A stretch of 64,000 nucleotides of DNA from an uncultured Lachnospiraceae bacterium (GTDB lineage Bacteria > Bacillota > Clostridia > Lachnospirales > Lachnospiraceae). A program made the translations under genes and the position numbers. Shown here piece by piece: positions 34,881 through 42,796 of this stretch (within the stretch, counting starts at the first letter, position 1; every line of letters begins with the position of its first letter). The DNA lies in contig CAJUIS010000001.1 in the NCBI GenBank assembly GCA_910586645.1, forward strand, positions 215,222 to 279,221. Direction: 5' to 3'. Under the pieces are notes generated by a model that searched no databases, was not told the DNA's origin, and worked only from the letters and a program-made list of their open reading frames with translations.

Positions 34881-36233
34881 TTACTGTAACAATTCCGTTT
34901 TGATGAATCCCGTCTTATCCCCGTAAGTTACTTTTGTCCAGCCTTCCGCATAGCTCATAATGACAGTTACCTTCTCCCCCGCAAACGCAGTCGCAACTTT
35001 CTCGGCATCCTCTCCCATAGACTTGCGGATATTGACGCTTTCTTTTATTGTAAGAACGGTTCCTTCTGCGAATCCATTGGAGTTTGCAGGAGGCGCGGCA
35101 GGTTCTTCTGCAGGAGCCTGCGCGGCAGGAGCTTCCGTGGACATATATTCCGCTTTTACATATCCCTGCTGTCCGCCGTTATAATCAATCCGGCACCATC
35201 CGTCTTTCGTCTCAAAACATGTGGTCTGGGCGCCTGCTTCCAACTGTCCTAAAACGTCCGCCGTCTCACTTGCTTCTTTTCGTACATTGACTTTATCCGT
35301 AGCATATACCGGTATCGCTGACGCCAGCTCAGCCGCTTTCTTCTCCTCCGCAGCTTTCTTTGCCGCCTCTTCTTCCGCAGCTTTCTTTGCCGCTTCTTCT
35401 GCCGCAGCCTTTTCCTCTTCCGCTTTCTTGGCAGCAGCCACCTGCTCGGAACCCCATACGGTAACCGCATCCGGCATGGTAGTTTCCGCCAGAGTCTTCA
35501 GCTTCTCATCCGATGCGAGCGCGCTTTCGTATTTCTGCCATACTTCTGTCTGAAGGGCCATTACATCTTCCTGCTGGTTAAACTCGGCTATTTTTTCCGC
35601 TACCTGCTCGTCCATTTCGAACTCTTTCATCCTGGCGTTAAACTGTCCGTACTGATTATTGATGTAATATGTGCCGTCTTCCCTTTTGCTTATATACAGC
35701 CTTTCCAGACCCGGAGCAACCGTTTCCACATCTTTAAATTTCATTTCCAGATAAACTGACACGATATAGGAACCGTCTGTCAGACCTTTTTTCGTGTAAC
35801 AGGATATGTTCTGATATCCTTCCACATACTGGCTGACCATCGTAATATAGCTTTTTTCCGCATCCGAAACCGGATCTGCCAGAGTGACAAGCGTATCGTT
35901 GTCTCCGTTTGCATATGCGGTATAATAACTGCTGACCAGCTGGTTTATTTCCGGATACACGTCTTTTTCGTAACTCTCGTTCGCCGGCTCTGCCCCGGCC
36001 TCCGTCATGGCCGCCTGCGTCTCTGTAGGCGTCTCAAGATCGCTTACCGTCTTGCCGCCTCCCATAAACTTTACCAGCACAATTACAAGTACAATAAACA
36101 GGCCCGCCACCGCAATATAACGGATATTTCTCTTGCAGAATTCCACTGCCTGTGCAAATCCTCCCAAAGTTTCGTTTGTATCTGTATTATGATTTGTGTT
36201 TTTCCCGTTTACATCATTCGTCTGATTGCTCAT
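34881..36233 (-). CDS. Membrane-anchored protein with two SH3b domains
   Basis: 450 residues. A cytoplasmic Asn/Thr-rich N-terminus is followed by one membrane helix (about residues 39-56). An outer alpha/beta domain spans about 95-245. A charged Ala/Glu/Lys coiled coil (about 265-300) follows, then two SH3b domains (about 301-366 and 386-450; VNVRKEASETADVLGQL and VNIRKSMGEDAEKVATAF). SH3b domains usually bind peptidoglycan, so a cell-wall sensing or anchoring role is inferred. There is no enzymatic domain. GGAGG lies before the ATG. Confidence 0.85.
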   Translation of the reverse strand: MSNQTNDVNGKNTNHNTDTNETLGGFAQAVEFCKRNIRYIAVAGLFIVLVIVLVKFMGGGKTVSDLETPTETQAAMTEAGAEPANESYEKDVYPEINQLVSSYYTAYANGDNDTLVTLADPVSDAEKSYITMVSQYVEGYQNISCYTKKGLTDGSYIVSVYLEMKFKDVETVAPGLERLYISKREDGTYYINNQYGQFNARMKEFEMDEQVAEKIAEFNQQEDVMALQTEVWQKYESALASDEKLKTLAETTMPDAVTVWGSEQVAAAKKAEEEKAAAEEAAKKAAEEEAAKKAAEEKKAAELASAIPVYATDKVNVRKEASETADVLGQLEAGAQTTCFETKDGWCRIDYNGGQQGYVKAEYMSTEAPAAQAPAEEPAAPPANSNGFAEGTVLTIKESVNIRKSMGEDAEKVATAFAGEKVTVIMSYAEGWTKVTYGDKTGFIKTELLQ

Positions 36234-36310
36234 ATTTTTTCCTCCTAAAACACGCTGACTGCGCCGCTCTTCTGCCGTCTTTTTCTCTCTATCTGCATAC
36301 TATCTATGAT

Positions 36311-36374
36311 TATCCTGATGGAATTAGTTACAACGTACATTATTCAGGATAGCAAACCATTTCTCAAAAGTCAA
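36311..36374 (-). promoter_or_regulatory. Promoter and candidate operator of the SH3b gene
   Basis: TTGACT (36369-36374), 17-base spacer, TATCCT (36346-36351) on the minus strand. An 8-bp inverted repeat TATCCTGA/TCAGGATA (36311-36318 and 36344-36351) covers the -10 and start region and could be an operator. Confidence 0.5.
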
Positions 36375-36408
36375 CCCGAAATAAAAAAAAGACGTGAAAA
36401 AGAATTTA

Positions 36409-36437
36409 TTGACATTTCTCTCCCTCTGTATTATTAT
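36409..36437 (+). promoter_or_regulatory. Sigma-A promoter of tRNA-Arg
   Basis: TTGACA (36409-36414), 17-base spacer, TATTAT (36432-36437). The tRNA begins 12 bases after the -10. Confidence 0.8.
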
Positions 36438-36448
36438 AAGATTGTTCT

Positions 36449-36520
36449 GCAACCGTAGTCTAACGGATAGAACACAGGACTCCGACTCCTGCGATGTGGG
36501 TTCGATTCCCGCCGGTTGCA
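36449..36520 (+). tRNA. tRNA-Arg, anticodon CCG
   Basis: A cloverleaf can be drawn. The acceptor stem GCAACCG/CGGTTGC has discriminator A at 36520. The anticodon stem CAGGA/TCCTG holds the loop CTCCGAC (anticodon CCG, reading CGG). The T arm is GTGGG-TTCGATT-CCCGC. The D stem GTCT/GAAC is imperfect. CCA is not encoded. It is the only tRNA I see. Confidence 0.93.
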
Positions 36521-36525
36521 TTTTA

Positions 36526-36556
36526 AGTAAGGTTGTGAAATCATAACCTTATTTTT
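36526..36556 (+). terminator. Terminator after tRNA-Arg
   Basis: A 9-bp stem AAGGTTGTG/CATAACCTT (one G-T pair) is followed by eight Ts. It lies 40 bases before the DAHP synthase start, so it also sits in that gene's leader if transcription reads through. Confidence 0.8.
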
Positions 36557-36596
36557 TTTCGCAAAAGGATTTTTTAACAGACAGGAGATGAACTGA

Positions 36597-37628
36597 ATGA
36601 GTTTTACCTATTTAAAGCAGCTTCCAACGCCCGACGAAATCAAAGGGCAGTATCCGCTTTCCGAAAAACTTGCGGCTCTCAAACAGGAAAGAGATCAAAT
36701 GATTTCAGATGTAATTACCGGAAAAGACAATCGGTTTTTAGTGATTATCGGCCCATGTTCCGCCGATAACGAAGACGCTGTTCTTGACTATGTCACACGT
36801 CTGGCCCCTGTTGCCGAAAAAGTAAAAGACAAACTGATTCTTATTCCAAGAATCTACACCAACAAGCCGCGCACCACAGGATCCGGCTACAAAGGAATCG
36901 CTTCCCAGCCGGATCCGGAGAAGAAACCGGATATGCTGGCGGGACTGATCGCCATGCGGAATATGCACATCCACGCCATTGAAGAAAGCGGCCTTACCTG
37001 TGCGGATGAAATGCTCTATCCGGAAAACTGGGGCTATGTGGAAGACCTTCTTTCCTATGTCGCCATTGGCGCCCGTTCCGTGGAAGACCAGCACCATCGT
37101 CTGACCGTCAGCGGTTTCGACGTCGCTTCCGGCATGAAAAACCCCACCAGCGGCGATTTCACCGTTATGCTGAACTCTGTTTACGCCGCCCAGCATCCGC
37201 ATCATTTCGTTTACCGCGGACATGAAGTTGAAACAACCGGCAACCCTCTTACTCACGTCGTGCTGCGGGGAGCCGTTTCAAAACACGGCAACAGCGTGCA
37301 GAATTACCACTACGAAGATATTATGCGCCTGATTGACAAATATAATCAAATGGAACTCAAAAATCCCGCGGCAGTGATTGATGCAAATCATTCCAATTCC
37401 GGCAAACAGTATAAGGAGCAGATCCGCATTGTAAAAGAAGTCATGCATAACCGAAAGCTGTCTCAGGATATCCGGGATATCATAAAAGGCGTTATGATTG
37501 AAAGCTATATCGAAGAGGGCGCTCAGAAAGTGGGAAGCCATATCTATGGAAAATCCATCACCGACCCATGTCTGGGATGGAAAGATTCCGAAAAACTGAT
37601 TTATGACATTGCTGAAATGCATATTTAA
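36597..37628 (+). CDS. aroF: 3-Deoxy-7-phosphoheptulonate synthase, class I (AroFGH type)
   Basis: 343 residues, the AroF/G/H size. It makes DAHP from phosphoenolpyruvate and erythrose 4-phosphate, the first step of the shikimate pathway. Motifs seen are IIGPCSADNEDAV, PRIYTNKPRTTGSGYKG, GARSVEDQHHR and the metal/substrate region VIDANHSNSGK. The start has AGGAG 11 bases upstream, and no separate strong promoter is obvious. pheA, in the same pathway, is 18 kb away. A hairpin terminator follows. Confidence 0.95.
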   Translation: MSFTYLKQLPTPDEIKGQYPLSEKLAALKQERDQMISDVITGKDNRFLVIIGPCSADNEDAVLDYVTRLAPVAEKVKDKLILIPRIYTNKPRTTGSGYKGIASQPDPEKKPDMLAGLIAMRNMHIHAIEESGLTCADEMLYPENWGYVEDLLSYVAIGARSVEDQHHRLTVSGFDVASGMKNPTSGDFTVMLNSVYAAQHPHHFVYRGHEVETTGNPLTHVVLRGAVSKHGNSVQNYHYEDIMRLIDKYNQMELKNPAAVIDANHSNSGKQYKEQIRIVKEVMHNRKLSQDIRDIIKGVMIESYIEEGAQKVGSHIYGKSITDPCLGWKDSEKLIYDIAEMHI

Positions 37629-37634
37629 GACTAC

Positions 37635-37678
37635 AGAAAAAGAAGAAGCAAAGAGCCTTATCTCTGCTTCTTCTTTTT
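37635..37678 (+). terminator. Bidirectional terminator between aroF and spoIIM
   Basis: AAGAAGAAGC/GCTTCTTCTT stem extended by AGAG/CTCT with a 2-base bulge, and T-runs on both strands. It can serve both convergent genes. Confidence 0.75.
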
Positions 37679-37694
37679 TGCCTTACCGGTGTTT

Positions 37695-38285
37695 TTATCC
37701 AATAATACGGACAATCTTCTGCAGGAAAAACGGATTTACATAACTTTCTGTAAACAGTCCCATAAAAAATAGTGCCAATACTAAAAAAATCCAGGCGGAC
37801 GCCTTCATATGCTGCGCCTTTTTCCGTTCCATGGAAATATGTTCTTTTCCAATTCCCTTATAGCGCATCAGTCCGTACCGCCACAAAACCAGGACCGGAG
37901 CATAAAACAGCCACTGCGGGAAAAAAAATCCGAACATCAAAAGGATCCCTTTCATTCCGCAGTTCATAATTGCAATGACAGATAAAAATCCCACAGAAAA
38001 CCCAATATAACAAATATAAACGTCTGCAACCAGCGTTCTATAAATCCCAGCGCTCAAAACCAGCATCAGAAAAAATTCCGGTATTCTTTTATAAAACAAA
38101 AACGGAAAAAGCTCCCTTCCCTGTATATCCGCATACATATATCGGTTGATAAAATATTCGTTCATCGCCCCAAGCTCCCGTCCTGCGGCAATGCCAAGAA
38201 CATTCGCACAGATTACCCCGCTAAGAAAAATCAAAAAAAATAATGTCGTATTTTTCTTCACATTACACGTCCAAATTATTATCAT
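37695..38285 (-). CDS. spoIIM: Stage II sporulation protein M-like membrane protein
   Basis: 196 residues with about five hydrophobic helices and the SpoIIM/DUF95 pattern (LSGVICANVLG near the N-terminus, GLFTESYVNPFF at the C-terminus). SpoIIM works with SpoIID and SpoIIP in peptidoglycan remodelling during engulfment, which suggests a spore former. The start is uncertain: ATG 38285 has a poor ribosome site, and a GTG 24 bases downstream is an alternative. It is a distant family member rather than a clear orthologue. Confidence 0.75.
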   Translation of the reverse strand: MIIIWTCNVKKNTTLFFLIFLSGVICANVLGIAAGRELGAMNEYFINRYMYADIQGRELFPFLFYKRIPEFFLMLVLSAGIYRTLVADVYICYIGFSVGFLSVIAIMNCGMKGILLMFGFFFPQWLFYAPVLVLWRYGLMRYKGIGKEHISMERKKAQHMKASAWIFLVLALFFMGLFTESYVNPFFLQKIVRIIG

Positions 38286-38325
38286 CCTAACATATGTTTC
38301 CGGAAACGAATTTATTCCTCCGCCG

Positions 38326-38874
38326 CTATCCCTTTATCCTGTTTGCATAAGCTAAAATGGCCGCTGCCGTTTTTGCATCCTGTATTTCTCCCGCATAAAC
38401 TTTTTCACACAATTCCTGCAGATCGCACGCCACAATCTCTATATATTCATCTTCATCCAGATTTTGTTCTCCCGGCACAAGATCTGTCGCAAGATAAACA
38501 TCAATCAACTCATCGCAAAACGCAACGGTAGATTTTAAAGAAAGCATCTTTTCTATCTTCCTGCAGACATATCCCGTTTCTTCTTCCAGTTCTCTCTTTG
38601 CGCAGACAGCCGTATCTTCCGTCACGCTGTCCCTTGCTCCCGCCGGTATCTCCAATGTAAAACGATCCAGCGCATTCCGGTATTGTCTTACCATCAAAAT
38701 TTTCCCGTCCGGCATCACAGGCAGCACAGCCGCCGCCCCTTTCCTGTGCGCAATAAAATCCCACTCTGCAATTTTCCCGTCCGGCATTTTTACATAGTCG
38801 GTATACATATCTACAATTGCGCCTTTTCTTACCAGTTCCCTTTTCACCCGTTCTAATTTTTGAAGCATATGCAT
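38326..38874 (-). CDS. NUDIX hydrolase, ADP-ribose pyrophosphatase type
   Basis: 182 residues. The Nudix box reads GARDSVTEDTAVCAKRELEEETGY, with the REL-EE-TG metal-binding core intact; the spacing before the first Glu is one residue longer than the consensus. The N-terminal VRQYRNALDRFTLEIPAG is typical of ADP-ribose pyrophosphatases. It is a likely house-cleaning enzyme of the cytoplasm. AAAGGAG precedes ATG 38874. It sits between spoIIM and rny in the same direction. Confidence 0.9.
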   Translation of the reverse strand: MHMLQKLERVKRELVRKGAIVDMYTDYVKMPDGKIAEWDFIAHRKGAAAVLPVMPDGKILMVRQYRNALDRFTLEIPAGARDSVTEDTAVCAKRELEEETGYVCRKIEKMLSLKSTVAFCDELIDVYLATDLVPGEQNLDEDEYIEIVACDLQELCEKVYAGEIQDAKTAAAILAYANRIKG

Positions 38875-38901
38875 CTTTCTCCTTTCCCTGTCTCTTCAAA
38901 A

Positions 38902-38932
38902 AGAAAAGCAGTCAATGAAAATCATTGACTGC
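38902..38932 (-). terminator. Intrinsic terminator of rny
   Basis: Perfect 11-bp stem GCAGTCAATGA/TCATTGACTGC with a 3-base loop, followed on the minus strand by a T-rich tail. Confidence 0.85.
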
Positions 38933-38942
38933 TCCGTTTTCG

Positions 38943-40490
38943 CTATTTTGCGTAATCCACTACACGGGATTCCCGAATCAGATTTATTTTAATCTGTCCC
39001 GGATATTCCAATTCAGATTCAATCTGTTTGGAAATGTTACGCGCCAGCAATACCATATCGGCATCGCTGATCTGCTCAGGAATTACCATTACCCGAATCT
39101 CTCTGCCCGCCTGAATGGCAAAAGATTTGTCTACCCCTTTAAAACCATCTGTAATATCTTCTAACTGTTTTAATCTGTTTGAATATGTTTCCAACGTCTC
39201 TCGTCTTGCCCCCGGACGCGCCGCGCTGATTGTATCGGCAGCCTGTACCAGGCAGGCAATCAGAGTCTCCGGTTCCACATCACCATGATGTGCTTCCACT
39301 GCATTGATAATCAGTGGAGACTCTTTGTATTTTCTACATAATTCAACACCAATTTGAATATGTGAACCTTCCATTTCATGATCTACTGATTTTCCAATGT
39401 CATGCAATAAACCTGCTCGCTTTGCAGTTCTGACGTCTACGCCAATCTCTCCGGCTAAAAGTCCGGCTATCTGCGCAACTTCAATTGAGTGCTTCAATGC
39501 ATTCTGTCCATAACTGGTTCTGAATTTCATACGCCCCAAAAGACGCACCAGCTCCGGATGAATCCTGTGAACGCCGACTTCCAGCGTAGCGGCTTCACCC
39601 TCTTCGCGAATCATCGTCTCAACTTCTTTTTTAGCCTTCTCCACCATTTCTTCTATTCTGGCCGGATGAATTCTTCCGTCCACAATCAATTTCTCTAAAG
39701 CAATTCTCGCGATCTCCCTGCGAATCGGGTCGAATCCTGAAAGAATTACTGCTTCCGGCGTATCGTCAATAATCAAATCCACCCCGGTCAAGGTCTCTAA
39801 TGTACGAATATTACGTCCTTCACGACCAATGATTCGTCCTTTCATTTCATCATTTGGAAGCTGGACAACGGAAATCGTGGTTTCAGCGACATGATCCGCA
39901 GCGCATTTCTGAATTGCAGACACTACATAATCTTTCGCCTTCTTGCCAGCTTCTTCCTTTGCCTGGTTTTCCATTTCTTTGATAAGCTTTGCCGTATCAA
40001 GTTTTACATCTTCTTCAACAGTTTTTAAAAGGTAATCTTTTGCCTGTTCGGAGGTAAGTCCTGAGATTCGTTCCAATTCCTGTACGCGCTCTTCACTCAG
40101 CTTCGCAATTTCTGCTTTCTGCCTGCTTAATTCTTCTTCCCTTGCAACAAAACCCGCTTCGCGCTTTTCAATCGCCTCCAGCTTTCTGTCCAGATTCTCT
40201 TCTTTCTGCACGATACGTCTTTCATTACGCTGGATTTCAGCCCGACGCTCACGAATTTCCCTGTCCAAGTCATTTTTACTCTTAATGGTTTCCTCTTTGA
40301 CTTCCAACAAGGTCTCCCGCTTTTTCGTCTCAGCCGTCTTTACTGCTTCATCAATAATCTCCCTGGCTTTCTCTTCCGCACTGCCAACCTTCTGCTCTGC
40401 CACCTTTTTACGGTATGCAGTCGTAACCAGATAAGTAATCGGAACAGCAAATATAAGCGTGACTATCACAGCAATAATTACTCCCTGCAC
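38943..40490 (-). CDS. rny: Ribonuclease Y
   Basis: 515 residues. It is a membrane-anchored endoribonuclease that starts mRNA decay in Firmicutes. An N-terminal membrane helix (VQGVIIAVIVTLIFAVPITYL) is followed by a long coiled coil, a KH domain (MKGRIIGREGRNIRTLE) and an HD domain (GLLHDIGKSVDHE). GTG 40490 is chosen because AGGAGG lies 7 bases upstream; an in-frame TTG at 40511 overlaps the ribosome site itself. It has its own promoter and a strong terminator. Confidence 0.95.
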   Translation of the reverse strand: MQGVIIAVIVTLIFAVPITYLVTTAYRKKVAEQKVGSAEEKAREIIDEAVKTAETKKRETLLEVKEETIKSKNDLDREIRERRAEIQRNERRIVQKEENLDRKLEAIEKREAGFVAREEELSRQKAEIAKLSEERVQELERISGLTSEQAKDYLLKTVEEDVKLDTAKLIKEMENQAKEEAGKKAKDYVVSAIQKCAADHVAETTISVVQLPNDEMKGRIIGREGRNIRTLETLTGVDLIIDDTPEAVILSGFDPIRREIARIALEKLIVDGRIHPARIEEMVEKAKKEVETMIREEGEAATLEVGVHRIHPELVRLLGRMKFRTSYGQNALKHSIEVAQIAGLLAGEIGVDVRTAKRAGLLHDIGKSVDHEMEGSHIQIGVELCRKYKESPLIINAVEAHHGDVEPETLIACLVQAADTISAARPGARRETLETYSNRLKQLEDITDGFKGVDKSFAIQAGREIRVMVIPEQISDADMVLLARNISKQIESELEYPGQIKINLIRESRVVDYAK

Positions 40491-40568
40491 AGGAACACCT
40501 CCTTTATTCAATTTTCATTGTACATATAACAAAACACAGTTTCATCTGTCATAATTAACAACAGTTAG

Positions 40569-40597
40569 ATTTTATACTTTATTCACACTTATGTCAA
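40569..40597 (-). promoter_or_regulatory. Sigma-A promoter of rny
   Basis: TTGACA (40592-40597), 17-base spacer, TAAAAT (40569-40574) on the minus strand, about 80 bases before the GTG start. Confidence 0.8.
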
Positions 40598-40627
40598 GTA
40601 TTTGTTATATACTCTTAACACCTTCCG

Positions 40628-41242
40628 CTATGCATCTTCATTTTGATTCATCACTGCCAGAATATCAGAAGAGCGAAATCCTCTGCGCATTAAAAACTGA
40701 TACATTTTCCGGGACTCATTTCTGTCTGCCTCACTCTGTGAAAACCCTTTCTTTTCCAATAAAGCCCGTATCTGCGCCTTTTCATCTGATGAAAACTCTT
40801 CTTCCATACAGCGTTCTATTACATCCTTTGAAACGCCCCGTTTTATCAGATCGCTTTTCAGACGCATCTTGCTGCGCTCTGTCTGATGGAACCGGATAAA
40901 AGTCCTTGCATACCGTTCGTCGTCCAGATAGCGCCTTTTCTTTACATATGAAACCGCGTCTTCCACTGCTTCTTCCGGGTATTCGCTTAGAGAAAGCTTT
41001 TCCCGAAGCTGCCGCTCCGTTCGTTCCTGACGCTCTATCAGGTGCACCGCGCGCTTGATCGCGCGTTTACCAATCACGCCATGGAGCAGGTTCTCATACT
41101 GCTCTTCGGACAGTATCATACCTTTTGTCAGGGAAAGGCTTCTGGCCTCTCCCTGATAAAGCCACAGAAAAATCTCCCCGTTCAGACAAATCTCTACCCG
41201 TTTCGCATCCGTTTTTTTTAAATCCGTAATCTGATACTGCAT
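40628..41242 (-). CDS. recX: Regulatory protein RecX
   Basis: 204 residues with three-helix RecX repeats (AVHLIERQERTERQLREKL, YVKKRRYLDDERYARTFIR, DLIKRGVSKDVIERCM). RecX binds the RecA filament and limits its activity. Its ATG overlaps the recA stop by one base (TAATG), so it is translationally coupled to recA. The length is at the upper end of the usual range, with an N-terminal extension of about 50 residues. Confidence 0.93.
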   Translation of the reverse strand: MQYQITDLKKTDAKRVEICLNGEIFLWLYQGEARSLSLTKGMILSEEQYENLLHGVIGKRAIKRAVHLIERQERTERQLREKLSLSEYPEEAVEDAVSYVKKRRYLDDERYARTFIRFHQTERSKMRLKSDLIKRGVSKDVIERCMEEEFSSDEKAQIRALLEKKGFSQSEADRNESRKMYQFLMRRGFRSSDILAVMNQNEDA

Positions 41243-42357
41243 TATGCCTTTCCTTCTGCCTTTTTCGGTTCTGCGCTTTTGTCTCCTGCTGCAGTTTTTT
41301 CTGTCTCCGGCTCCTCTTCCTCAGACGCTGTAATTTCATAATGATTGCGAACCTTTTTCTCCACTTCATCCCGCATTTGGGGATGCTCTTTTAAGTATTG
41401 TTTCGCATTTTCACGTCCCTGTCCAATCTTTTCTCCATTATAGGCATACCATGCGCCGGATTTGTTGATTACATTGCAATTTGCCGCAAGATCAAGCATA
41501 TCCCCTTCTCTGGATATCCCCTGGCCAAACATAATGTCAAACTCTGCCTCACGAAACGGAGGAGCCACTTTATTCTTCACAACCTTGATTCGGGTACGGT
41601 TGCCAATCATCTCCCCGGCCTGCTTTAACGCCTCAATTTTTCTGACATCAAGACGAACGGACGCGTAGAATTTCAAAGCCCTTCCGCCCGTCGTCGTCTC
41701 CGGGCTGCCAAACATAACTCCCACTTTCTCGCGGAGCTGATTGATAAAAAGAACGATGCAATTCGTCTTACTAATCACCGAAGTCAGCTTTCTGAGCGCC
41801 TGCGACATCAGTCTCGCCTGCAGCCCAACATGGGAATCTCCCATATCGCCGTCAATTTCCGCCTTTGGAACAAGCGCCGCCACAGAATCCACGATAACAA
41901 TATCCACCGCTCCGGAACGCACCATTGTCTCCGTAATCTCAAGCGCCTGCTCTCCGCTGTCCGGCTGCGAAATGTAAAGATTCTCAATATCCACTCCGAT
42001 ATTTTTTGCATAAACCGGATCCAATGCATGCTCCGCATCAATAAATCCGGCAATTCCTCCCATCTTCTGCACTTCTGCAACGACATGAAGCGCCACTGTG
42101 GTTTTTCCGCTTGATTCCGGCCCGTAAATCTCAATCACGCGCCCCTTCGGAAGCCCTCCGATTCCAAGCGCAATGTCAAGGCTTAAGCATCCCGTAGGAA
42201 CCGCATCCACATTCATCGTCTTTGCAGACTCGCCAAGCTTCATTACAGAACCCTTTCCATACTGTTTCTCAATATGGGAAATGGCAGCGTCCAGCGCTTT
42301 TAATTTATCTTCTTTATTTTCTATTCTTTTTACTTCTTTTTTTTCTTCCTTGGCCAT
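41242..42357 (-). CDS. recA: Recombinase RecA
   Basis: 371 residues. Walker A GPESSGKT is at residues 79-86, and the DNA-binding loop regions are intact (EKVGVMFGSPETTTGGRALKFYASVRLD). The C-terminus is acidic and alanine/lysine-rich, as usual. It drives homologous recombination and LexA cleavage. AAGGAG lies before the ATG. The promoter is near consensus and a LexA-like box sits between it and the start, so SOS control is likely. Confidence 0.98.
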   Translation of the reverse strand: MAKEEKKEVKRIENKEDKLKALDAAISHIEKQYGKGSVMKLGESAKTMNVDAVPTGCLSLDIALGIGGLPKGRVIEIYGPESSGKTTVALHVVAEVQKMGGIAGFIDAEHALDPVYAKNIGVDIENLYISQPDSGEQALEITETMVRSGAVDIVIVDSVAALVPKAEIDGDMGDSHVGLQARLMSQALRKLTSVISKTNCIVLFINQLREKVGVMFGSPETTTGGRALKFYASVRLDVRKIEALKQAGEMIGNRTRIKVVKNKVAPPFREAEFDIMFGQGISREGDMLDLAANCNVINKSGAWYAYNGEKIGQGRENAKQYLKEHPQMRDEVEKKVRNHYEITASEEEEPETEKTAAGDKSAEPKKAEGKA

Positions 42358-42373
42358 TTTAATCTCCTTTATG

Positions 42374-42387
42374 CAAACTTATGTTCG
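42374..42387 (-). promoter_or_regulatory. Candidate LexA (SOS) box of recA
   Basis: On the minus strand CGAACATAAGTTTG resembles the Gram-positive SOS box CGAACATATGTTCG with two mismatches. It lies just downstream of the recA -10. Confidence 0.6.
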
Positions 42388-42397
42388 TTTCTTCTCT

Positions 42398-42426
42398 ATA
42401 GTAATCTATTTCCTATAAAAAGTCAA
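42398..42426 (-). promoter_or_regulatory. Sigma-A promoter of recA-recX
   Basis: TTGACT (42421-42426), 17-base spacer, TACTAT (42398-42403) on the minus strand. Confidence 0.75.
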
Positions 42427-42475
42427 CTCAAAACTTATTCATTTCAAATTATTTTGGGATCAATCAGATAATAAG

Positions 42476-42508
42476 AAAAAAGACAGCCGATTCCTCAACT
42501 GTCTTTCA
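42476..42508 (-). terminator. Terminator after the 31-residue peptide ORF
   Basis: AAAGACAG/CTGTCTTT (42479-42486 with 42499-42506), 12-base loop, T-run on the minus strand. It lies between the small ORF and the recA promoter. Confidence 0.7.
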
Positions 42509-42532
42509 GTATAAAATCTATTCCTGCCATTG

Positions 42533-42628
42533 TCAAGCGTTATGCCGCTCCAAAGCGTCTTTACATATATAACAAAACGCCGCCGCCAGCAAAACCAATC
42601 CCACTGCTTTTAATATTTTTTTTGCCAT
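42533..42628 (-). CDS. Candidate 31-residue membrane peptide
   Basis: ATG 42628 is preceded by AAAGGAGG at a spacing of about 7 bases. The product MAKKILKAVG-LVLLAAAFCY-ICKDALERHNA has a basic start, one hydrophobic helix (about residues 9-22) and a charged tail. A terminator lies 25 bases after the stop codon, so it has the layout of an independent gene. No family is recognised. It lies between a methyltransferase gene and recA. Confidence 0.6.
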   Translation of the reverse strand: MAKKILKAVGLVLLAAAFCYICKDALERHNA

Positions 42629-42796
42629 ATCATATCCTCCTTTGTCTTTCTGCCCTATATTTTACTACAGTTTCCATTAAAATGAAAAGTGATTTTTCCT
42701 TAATTTTATCTTAGATTTTTATTGTTTAAAGTTAATCAAATCTTTCGTTTAGATCCCTGTCTGGTTTAACCCATCTGTCAATTCAGCAAACGGATT

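Noticed and set aside
35280..35470. Repetitive Ala/Glu/Lys-coding stretch
   Set aside because: It encodes the in-frame coiled coil of the SH3b protein; no array structure is present.
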